Made by a program: the position numbers and the translations under genes
Notes under the pieces: generated by a model
What the model saw: only the letters and a program-made list of their open reading frames with translations
Database searches by the model: none
What the model was told of the DNA's origin: nothing
Shown: positions 48,601 through 60,600 of the stretch, one piece after another
Layout: the number at the start of each line of letters is the position of its first letter
How positions within the stretch are numbered: position 1 is the stretch's first letter
Assembly (NCBI RefSeq): GCF_022605725.1
Contig: NC_065561.1
Location: forward strand, 20,622,256 to 20,686,255
Length of the DNA stretch: 64,000 nucleotides
Direction of reading: 5' to 3'
Source: Anthonomus grandis grandis
Lineage: Eukaryota > Arthropoda > Insecta > Coleoptera > Curculionidae

Positions 48601-51600
48601 TATAAAAAAAAATACACGAAAATTAAATTATGATTAAAATGACTCGAAACAGCCTATAACTAGTGTACTTATTTCATTTTAAAATTTTCCTATATTATTT
48701 CATTTAAAGGAGGTCGATTTCTCGTCGCCTCCTTACTTATTCAGTTACGATGTTATTATGACACTATTGAATGCACGTCTCTGTAAAGTTTATTATCATT
48801 TTATTTGTATATATTTAAATTCCTAAACCGTATAATATGCCGACCGACCGACCAACCAACTATTTATAAACAATTATGTATAAATACCAAAAAAGAGCTA
48901 AATGCCACTGTAAACAGTTTAACGCGAAATTCAAACCGAAAATGACTGTGGCATTATTCTTCTTGTTAGCACGTTTAGTTGCTGTGAGAATCTCACAATA
49001 AACCCGCTCGATATGGTTATATTATTTATAATGTGTGCGAAATGTACTGGATCGGGCTGTTACGGGTAAGGATTAATTATCGTACATTTATATTAATAAA
49101 TATACAAGGAGTTTCATATAATACACTATATAAACATTATCTTTAAAAAAAGTGTTTATAATGAGTGAATTTGAATTTAGGATACTATATTAATAACTAC
49201 CTCGGGGATACTGAAAATCAATTTTTTATAAAATTAGTAAAACATTTAATTACATTTCTGATAAGAAATTAATTTATGATTACGACCTTCAACTTAAAAA
49301 AATAAGGTAAGTGTGCATTCCTACCAGCGCAGCGGTTGAAGCTTCAGTGAGAAAATTGTTGTGTCTCAATAGGCGATATCTATATAGTTAAGTTAGTTGT
49401 TGATTGATTAAAAAATCATATTTGCAATAGCAAAACCCTATTTTTAGTAATACCCTTGAGAAACTAAGGCTAACTCAAATCCCTCTAAACATATTCAAAC
49501 TGCGCACATTTCATATACATTAGTCATACCGACCGGCTTTTTCACCGCACACGTATGATTGATAATAAATATTGAACTATTGAATAAATATGAATATGAC
49601 CTAAAAATTATGCGTTGTTTTTGTTAATAGGAATTAGGATCGCAACCTCTACCGGTGACTTCTTCTGCAGAAATGGAAAGTATGCCTAGACCCAGTTTCA
49701 TATTGAAATGTTACTTTTCGCACCTAATTGATCCGAATACAGACGTGAACCATCAATTCATTGCGATCGTTAATGATTCCTGGGTCTCAGAGGGGTTTTC
49801 ATGCCAAAAAGTGGGTCAAAAGTCGATTATTTGGGTTTCTACCGCACCTCACCTCTCTACTATGCCCTGAATCATCTTGAAATGTTACTTTTTGTACGTA
49901 ATTGATCCGAATACAGACGTGAACCATCAATTCATTGCGATCGTCAATGATTCCTGGGTCTCAGATGGGTTTTCATGCCAAAAAGTGGGTCAAAAGTCGA
50001 TTATTTGGGTTTCTACCGCATCTCACCTCTCTAATATGCCTCGAATCATCTTGAAATGTTACTTTTCGTACGTAATTGATCCAAATACAGACGTGAACCA
50101 TCAATTCATTGCGATCGTCAATGATTGCTGGGTCTCAGATGGGTTTTCATGCCAAAAAGTGGGTCAAAAGTCGATTATTTGGGTTTCTACCGCATTTCAC
50201 CTCTCTAATATGCCTGGAATCATCTTGAAATGTTATTGTTCGTACGTAATTGATCCGAATACAGACGTGAACCATCAATTCATTGCGATCGTCAATGATT
50301 CCTGGGTCTCAGATGGGTTTTCATGCCAAAAAAGGGGTCAAAAGTCGATTATTTGGGTTTCTAGCGCATCTCACCTCTCTAATATGCCTGGAAATATCTT
50401 GAAATGTTACTTTTCATACGTAATTGATCCGAATACAGACGTGAACCATCAATTCATTACGATCGTCAATGATTCCTGGGTCTCAGATGGGTTTTCATGC
50501 CAAAAAGTGGGTCAAAAGTCGATTATTTGGGTTTCTACCGCATCTCACCTCTCTAATATGCCCGGAATCATCTTGAAATGTTACTTTTTGTACATAATTG
50601 ATCCGAATACAGACGTGAACCATCAATTCATTGCGATCGTCAATGTTTCCTGGGTCTCAGATGGGTTTTCATGCCAAAAAGTGGGTCAAAAGTCGATTAT
50701 TTGGGTTTCTACCGCATTTCACCTCTCTAATATGCCTGGAATCATCTTGAAATGTTATTGTTCGTACGTAATTGATCCGAATACAGACGTGAACCATCAA
50801 TTCATTGCGATCGTCAATGATTGCTGGGTCTCAGATGGGTTTTCATGCCAAAAAGTGGGTCAAAAGTCGATTATTTGGGTTTCTACCGCATCTCACCTCT
50901 CTAATATGCCTGGAATCATCTTGAAATGTTACTTTTCGTACTTAATTGATCCGAATACAGACGTGAACCACCAATTCATTGCGATCGTCAATGATTCCTG
51001 GGTCTCAGATGGGTTTTCATGCCAAAAAGTGGGTCAAAAGTCGATTATTTGGGTTTCTACCGCATCTCACCTCTCTAATATGCCTGGAATCATCTTGAAA
51101 TGTTACTTTTCGTACTTAATTGATCCGAATACAGACGTGAACCACCAATTCATTGCGATCGTCAATGATTCCTGGGTCTCAGATGGGTTTTCATGCCAAA
51201 AAGTGGGTCAAAAGTCGATTATTTGGGTTTCTACCGCATCTCACCTCTCTAATATGCCTGGAATCATCTTGAAATGTTACTTTTCGTACTTAATTGATCC
51301 GAATACAGACGTGAACCACCAATTCATTGCGATCGTCAATGATTCCTGGGTCTCAGATGGGTTTTCATGCCAAAAAGTGGGTCAAAAGTCGATTATTTGG
51401 GTTTCTACCGCATCTCACCTCTCTAATATGCCTGGAATCATCTTGAAATGTTACTCTTCGTACGTAATTGATCCGAATACAGACGTGAACCATCAATTCA
51501 TTGCGATCGTCAATGATTGCTGGGTCTCAGATGGGTTTTCATGCCAAAAAGTGGGTCAAAAGTCGATAATTTGGGTTTCTACCGCATCTCACCTCTCTAA

Positions 51601-54600
51601 TATGCCTGGAATCATCTTGAAATGTTACTTTTCGTACTTAATTGATCCGAATACAGACGTGAACCACCAATTCATTGCGATCGTCAATGATTCCTGGGTC
51701 TCAGATGGGTTTTCATGCCAAAAAGTGGGTCAAAAGTCGATAATTTGGGTTTCTACCGCATCTCACCTCTCTAATATGCCTGGAATCATCTTGAAATGTT
51801 ACTTTTCGTACTTAATTGATCCGAATACAGACGTGAACCACCAATTCATTGCGATCGTCAATGATTCCTGGGTCTCAGATGGGTTTTCATGCCAAAAAGT
51901 GGGTCAAAAGTCGATAATTTGGGTTTCTACCGCATCTCACCTCTCTAATATGCCTGGAATCATCTTGAAATGTTACTTTTCGTACTTAATTGATCCGAAT
52001 ACAGACGTGAACCACCAATTCATTGCGATCGTCAATGATTCCTGGGTCTCAGATGGGTTTTCATGCCAAAAAGTGGGTCAAAAGTCGATTATTTGGGTTT
52101 CTACCGCATCTCACCTCTCTAATATGCCTGGAATCATCTTGAAATGTTACTTTTCGTACTTAATTGATCCGAATACAGACGTGAACCACCAATTCATTGC
52201 GATCGTCAATGATTCCTGGGTCTCAGATGGGTTTTCATGCCAAAAAGTGGGTCAAAAGTCGATTATTTGGGTTTCTACCGCATCTCACCTCTCTAATATG
52301 CCTGGAATCATCTTGAAATGTTACTCTTCGTACGTAATTGATCCGAATACAGACGTGAACCATCAATTCATTGCGATCGTCAATGATTCCTGGGTCTCAG
52401 ATGGGTTTTCATGCCAAAAAGTGGGTCAAAAGTCGATTATTTGGGTTTCTACCGCATCTCACCTCTCTAATATGCCTGGAATCATCTTGAAATGTTACTT
52501 TTCGTACGTAATTGATCCAAATACAGACGTGAACCATCAATTCATTGCGATCGTCAATGATTGCTGGGTCTCAGATGGGTTTTCATGCCAAAAAGTGGGT
52601 CAAAAGTCGATTATTTGGGTTTCTACCGCATTTCACCTCTCTAATATGCCTGGAATCATCTTGAAATGTTATTGTTCGTACGTAATTGATCCGAATACAG
52701 ACGTGAACCATCAATTCATTGCGATCGTCAATGATTCCTGGGTCTCAGATGGGTTTTCATGCCAAAAAAGGGGTCAAAAGTCGATTATTTGGGTTTCTAG
52801 CGCATCTCACCTCTCTAATATGCCTGGAAATATCTTGAAATGTTACTTTTCATACGTAATTGATCCGAATACAGACGTGAACCATCAATTCATTACGATC
52901 GTCAATGATTCCTGGGTCTCAGATGGGTTTTCATGCCAAAAAGTGGGTCAAAAGTCGATTATTTGGGTTTCTACCGCATCTCACCTCTCTAATATGCCTG
53001 GAATCATCTTGAAATGTTACTTTTCGTACGTAATTTATCCTACTAAGGCTAACTCAAATCCCTCTAAACATATTCAAACTGTGCACATTTCATATACATT
53101 AGTCATACCGACCGGCTCTTTTTCACCGCACACGTATGATTGATAATAAATATTGAACTATCGAATAAATATGAATATGACCTAAAAATTATGCGCTGTT
53201 TTTGTTTATAGGAATTAGGATCGCAACCTCTACCGGTGACTTCTTCTACAGGAGATGAAGCGGAAAGTATGCCTAGGCCCAGATCGGGAACGTGGGGTGC
53301 CAAGGAGGCGAAAAAGGAGAAATCGAAACAGCAGCAGAAGCAGGACAAAGGTGACGTGAGGAGGAACGAGGCGAGGGTGCAGAGTGGAAGCAGGAGTGGG
53401 TCTGCATCTAGGTAAGAAATCCGTTAAAAGATATTAACATAAAAATATAGAGGTACATAGATTCCTAAACTCATGATCTATCTTGTCGAAGCTCTTTTTT
53501 TGGTATAAAACTGAGGTTCTCTAAGGTTTATCTTCATTCAAGCTTAGTTAGTGTACCTTAATCTTGACCATAATGGTCTAAAGGTCCTAATGATTTTCAC
53601 TCATTAGGCTCAATGACATTGATACAATCAAAGTCATTTTTGATGTCTTATGGAGTCAGAGGAGTGCTCAAACTTTGAGCCTTAAGTACAGTTTGTTTGC
53701 CTCAATCTTTGACTAAAAACCAAAAACATTATAATGATGAGTTATGTACGTTTTTAAGGACTTCAGGGTTTCTTTCTGGAATCTGGACGTATTGTCCTTC
53801 AACTGCCTGGAATCGATACCTAATTACATTAAATGGCCAATAAGAACTTCTACTACTAACAAACAGATAATCAACCATGTGGTATAATATAATGGTGTAA
53901 TGCAAACTCATTTCATTTCAATAATAATAAAAAAAATATTCAGCAATGTCGCTGACACTTATAAAAAATATAATTAATTATAGCTACAATATTAGCGGTA
54001 CCCAGCTTGAACATTCCAGCAATGAAAATGATTTAGATGTGATTGTTGACTGTAATTTAGCCTTTACCGATCACATTATTAACGCAGTTATTGAGGCACT
54101 CAAAATAATAGGTTTCGTTATTAGAACTATGCCAGAAACTTTAATGTTGAGTGTTGGGGATTTACCCGCTTTTCGGTTCACTCTTATCCGTAATAAATAA
54201 AACCAACTAATTATTCACTTAATATTCTTTACTACGTATTTGTGCGAAGTTATTTTCACAAAGCCAAACCAATATGACAACCAATGCTTTTACAAGACGA
54301 CCAGAAGAGAACTACTGCTTACAGTCACGTACGACATGAAAACGTCGATCGGTCAAAAATTGTCTATATTTAGATATACAAAGGGACTGTGTTGTGCTGC
54401 CGCCACTAGTGAAATATTGTAACCTGCAATGCGCGGTTGCCATTACAACAAATTAATATTTGAACTCAATAAACTCAACATACCCCCCACCTTGAAAGGG
54501 CATCTTTCAATTAAGATTAACTATCTACATATTTGCAAAGACAACCTTAGCTCACTAAAACTAAAACAAACTAAAATTTAAAATTTCTTAAGATGAATTC

Positions 54601-57600
54601 TTAACTAGATATCTCACTGTTTATTGGTAAAGAGCACAGTTGAGAGATACCACGTTTCACTTCACCAGTCTTCGTTTTAAGTTTCACTACCCGCACTTTA
54701 TTGTCTATGCCAGGAAATAGTTCAATTACCCTGCCAAGTCTCCATTGTAATGGAGGCAGGTTTTTATTCTTAATTATGACTAAGTCACCCACCTTAACAT
54801 TATTTCTTTCAATGTACCACTTAGCTCTAACCTGTAATTCATTAATATACTCAGTACTCCATCTACTCCAAAAATGTTGAAGTAACATTTGCATATGCTG
54901 GTACATGGAAAGTTTAGATAATGAAACATGTTTTAAACTAGGATCTGGTAGGTTACACAATTTCCTACCTATCAAGAAATGCGATGGTGTTAATGCATCT
55001 AAGTCGTCAGGACTAGATGATATGGGCACCAATGGCCTAGAATTCAGAATTGACTCAATCTGAACTAGGACTGTGTATAGACATTCAAAAGTAAGCGTAT
55101 TGTTACCAACAATTCTTTTTAGATGTAATTTACAAGATTTTATACCTGCCTCCCAAACTCCACCAAAGTTTGGAGAATAAGATGGAATAAACTTCCATAC
55201 TATTTGTTCATTGATCATTGTTTCAGAAATTAAGTTAAGTTCTTTTTGTAAAAATTCCCCAAGTTGTTTCAATTCATTATTTGCCCCAATGAAATTGGAA
55301 CCATTATCAGAAAAGATACATTTTGGTTTGCCACGTCTAGCGACAAATCTTCTAAAGGTCGAGATAAAACCTTCACTAGTTAAATTTGAAACTAACTCTA
55401 AGTGAATTGCTTTAGTAGAGAGACATATAAACAAACAAATATAACATTTAGTTATTTTAGCTCCTCTACCATTACGGTCTTTAATATAAAGAGGGCCACC
55501 ATAGTCCACCCCAACATTATAAAAAGGATATGCCAAAGTTACCCTTTCTTCTGGTAATGACCCCATAATTTGATTTAAAGAAGTTGGATTTGTTTTAAAA
55601 CAAACAATACATTCAAATGAGACCTTTCTTGCTAAATTTCTTCCACCAATTACCCAATATTTATCTCTGATTACACTCAACAACATTTGAGGTCCAGGAT
55701 GCAATAATCTTTTATGTTCATAAATAAATAGTAATTTGGTAAAATGATGTTTTGCAGGAAGAAGGATCTGATGTTTTTTATGATAATTAAAAGATGAATT
55801 TTGTAGTCTTCCCCCCACCCTTAGAAGTCCATTTTCATCAATAAAGGGATGAAGTTTAAAAAGGGAAGGGTTTAATTTAATAATTTTGTCTTTATTTTTA
55901 CCATGAGCCAATAAATTGATAAATTCCCAAAAGCATTCTCCTTGTACCAATTTGATTGCTCTTATCCAAGCCAAATCTATCTCTTCAGGGGTAAAAGAAT
56001 CTTTTATTTTACATTTACCAAGCTGCAACATATTTCTAAATCTCAAACAATAAGCTATAGTACGAATCAAACGTAAAATATTACTAAAATTTGTAAACTG
56101 GATGACATTATCATTATATGTTCTTAATTCACACATATGAATGTTCTTTTTCCTTCCTGGTAAAATCTCCAAAGGTTCTATTATAAAGCCTGACCAATCA
56201 ATATTCTCGCTGAACAAAAATTCAGGGCCATGCCACCATTTTGGACAATCTATAATATTTTCTGGTAATACGCCACGAGATAAAAGATCTGCAGGATTAT
56301 CTGCAGATTTGACATATTTCCACATTTCGGGAGTAGTAAGATTTTGAATTTGTGATACTCTATTCGAAATAAAAACTTCAAGTGTACTTGGACAGGTTCC
56401 AATCCATCCAAGGACAACTTTTGCATCACACCAAAGATGAATCTCCTCAATATTGAGCTCTATTGACTCAAGAACCTTTTTTAACAATTTTGCCAACAAT
56501 AAGGCTCCACAAAGTTCCAAACAAGGGATTGTACGAGTTTTTAACGGAGAAACTTTAACCTTTGAACACAATAAAGATATTCCAATTTCATTATTTAAAG
56601 AAATTGTTCTTAAATAAATACAAGCTCCGTAAGCATCCATAGAAGCATCGGAAAACCCATGTAACTCTATTTTTGTTGGATTTACACAAATGACATGTCT
56701 TTTTATACATAAATTATTAAGTGTAGAGAACTGATTTTTTAATTTTACCCACTTAGAATTTAATTCCATTGGTAAAGTCTCATCCCAGGTCAACTTCTGA
56801 GACCATAACTTTTGAAGAAGAATCTTTGCCAGGATTATACAAGGTCCAAGTAAACCCAACGGATCAAAAATCTTTGCGACATCTGACAATATTGATCTTT
56901 TTGTTATTTTATGGGAAGTAGAAAATGAAATACTAAATTTTAGCATATCTGTCTTAAATGACCAATAGAGACCCAACGTTTTATAGTTTTCTTTTTCACC
57001 AAAATGTATTGATTCCAGGTTTGAAGTACTCTCACAAAGTGTTTTCATTACAAAAGGATCATTAGAAATCCATTTACAAAGATTCATACATCCTGATTTT
57101 AAAATTAAATCAATTTCTTTACTCAAAGTAATTGCATCTTGAGGATTTTTTGCCCCACTTAGCAGATCATCTACGTAAAAATCATGTAAAATGACCTTTG
57201 ATGCCAAGGGATATTTATCAGAAAACTGCAATCCAAGTTCCTTTAAGCACCTTATAGCCAAATAAGGAGCTGACCTTGTTCCATAAGTGACTGTGTTCAA
57301 TGTATATTCTTTAATATCATGACTAGGATCGGATCTCCATAGAATTTTTTGAAGTGATCTATCTGATGAATTCACCAAAACCATTCTATACATTTTTGTA
57401 ATGTCAGCACAAACTATAACATTATGTTTACGAAATCTCAAAAGAATTCCCAAAAGGTCATCCTGTAAATTAGGACCTATATATTGTATATCATTCAATG
57501 ACAATCCTGATGTAGTTTTTGCTGACCCATTAAATACCACCCTCAACTTTGTTGTAAGACTATGATCACTCAACACACCATGATGTGGTAAGTAATAAGA

Positions 57601-60600
57601 AATATTATTAGGAGAATCCTTAGCCAATGACATATGACCCAATTTTTCATATTCATCTAAGAATGACACATACAAATTTTTCAATTCTATATTTTTGTTT
57701 AATCTTTTCTCTAATGCCAAAAATCTATTCAAAGCATATTGCTTAGAATCACCAAGTTTAGAAGGATTATCACATAAAGGAATTTTTACCACAAACCTCC
57801 CATCAGGATTTTGAAAAGTTGAATCCAGGAATAACTTTTCACACTCTCTATCCTCCTGTGACAATACTTTATTTTCAATATCTAATTCTTCTATTGACCA
57901 AAATTTCTCAAGTTGATCTTGTATTTGAGAATTTGAATTATTTATAGCTAAATTACATTTAACTGTACTAAAATTATTTCCAATATTAATTGAACCAGTT
58001 GCAACCCAACCCAAACGAGTCTTTTGTAATATAACCTTATTATTTTTCAAAGTAAACTGTCCAATACAAAGAAGGGTATAAAATATTTCAGCTCCAAGTA
58101 GCATATCAATTTTTCCAGGAATTGCAAATGAAGGATCTGCCAATTTAACATGTGATGGGATATCTAACGAAGCATAATCTATATTTTGATTAGGAATAAA
58201 AGAACTTATCTCAGGAACAACTAAACAATCTACCTGGATTTTAAACTGATAATGAAGAGAATTTATTTCCAAAGTACACTTTTTATTTATTTTTGATGTT
58301 GTTTGATTTATTCCTGTAATAGAAATTGAAACGTCTTGACTTGTTAAACCCAATGCTTGCCAAGCTTCTAAAGTAATTAAATTTGACTGTGACCCACTAT
58401 CTAGTAGAACACGCAATATCTGAGAATTATTTTTATTATCCACAACTTGTACCAAAGCTGTTGGTAATAAAACCTCCGAAAAAGATTCAGACTCAAATGA
58501 ACAACCAACATTAGCAAAAACAGAATTTATTTGTTGAATACTTGAATTCTGAGCATTTTCTTTCTTGTCTGAACTATCATTCGAATTCTGAGTAACATGA
58601 GCAGGATTATTATGATTTTCATAATGTAGCAAAGTATGATGTTTATGTCTACATTTTCTGCAACCACTAACTTTACAATCCCTACTCATATGACTACCTT
58701 TTCTTAAACAGTTCAAACATAAGCCCAACTGCTTAGCTTTTTGAAATCTATCTTTTATGGTTAACTTTATAAAATCTGAACAATTCGAAATATAATGACT
58801 ATTACTCTCACAAAAAACACAATGACAAGTTTGTCCCAAATAAGATTTAGAGGTATAATCAATTTTTTGTTTAGTCCCATATTTGTGTCCCAACTTTTCT
58901 TCAACTTTAGGTTTAATTTTATTCTTCTCAAAAGAAGCCAACATTTCAATACGATTTTTTAAAAATGATTTAAATTCATTAAGAGTGGCAAGTCTATCAC
59001 GAGGCTTTTTCTCCTCCCACACTCTTTGGGTTGTCAAATCCAATTTCTGACAAACCAAAAATATAATAATAGGATCCCAACTATCCGTATTTATGCCTAA
59101 TTTATTTAATGAATATAAATTTCTATTAATACCATCCAAAATATTGCGCAAATCACTATGTGATTCCTTAGATATACTTTGTATATTAACCAACAATTTC
59201 AAATGATCATTTACCAAGACATTTGGGTTATCATACCTATCACAAAGCATATTCCAAATCACCTGATAATTTGACGCTGTTAGATCCACCAAATGTATCA
59301 CATGTTTAGCTTCACCCTCTAAAGCTCCCTTTAAAAAATATATTTTTTCCAAGTCCCCAATAGAATCATTTGAATGAATTAATGAAATAAAGGTGTCCCT
59401 AAATTCCAACCAATCTTGTGTATTGCCATTAAACTTCGGAATAGGAATAGCAGGCAACTGAGGTCTCGAAATAATTATTGGTGTTGGTTGAGATGATTCA
59501 TCACCCAAACCATCATTATTTTGTTGTTTTAAAATATGTTGAAATTTATGCACATGTAATGTATTTTTATATAAAGAAATTGTCTTGAAATACAATGTCT
59601 CAAAAGCGAGTCCCTCTGCTACCTGATTTTCTAGAGTATCAACACTTACCTCATCCTCAATGGCTTCTTGTAATTCTTGAAATTTTGTATTTAAAGAAAT
59701 TAAATTTTGTAACCTACTCTCAACTTCCATAAGAGTCTCCAAATCTAATAGCTGTGGAGGTTGAGGCACATTTTGTATAATATTTTTAATAAAGTTGTTA
59801 GCTGTAGTGAGCTTACTCTTGATGCCCCCACGGCGTCTAATTAACACTGACACTGTTGGTTCCGTCATCTTTCAGATTGAGTCAACCTTAAAAAACTGTA
59901 CAAATAAATAGCCCCTTTACTTAATGTAACGTAAGTACGAGTGTAAGTAGGTACAAATTTACCAAAAAATAAATAACCAATTGATTTTCCACCAAAAAAA
60001 AATATAAAAAGTTAACACCAACTCATAACTTTTTCAATAAATGTTACCCAATGTAACCAATGATAATGTTAACAATACGTAACAATACACTCAATAATAA
60101 TAATATGTACCAAACATCTAAAGAAATTAATTAAATCAAAGATATACCAAATCTTGTAATCTACCAAATAACTACAATAATCCCAATAATTATTGAATAA
60201 TAATATCTCATATCTCTTACAATAATTTGCCTAAATACTTACAATATTCCAAGATTATAAATATTTATGTATAATTTTAATTTAGACCAAATTTACCAAT
60301 CGCAATCCAAATTGCATGTCGAATTGTCCAACCAAATTGAAATCCAATATTCCACCATAATTATTATATATGTTTTATAATACCAAAATTCCATAATCAA
60401 TCCAAATTTCCAAGTCAAACATAGGGAACCAATTTCCTGACTGTTTTCTTCCAATTATCCAATTTTGGCTACCAATTACCAAAATCTGGCACCACTGTAT
60501 AACAATATCTTAATCCCAATAACCTGAATATTGTTAAACTTGTTTTATTCTTTTATTGCAATTACAATAATATGCAATCCAAATTTACTAATACTTAGAT

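Noticed and set aside
54240..54422. Identical 60-codon frames at 54240 and 60871
   Set aside because: Both lie within the two BEL/Pao LTRs and are duplicated only because the LTRs are; no separate gene.
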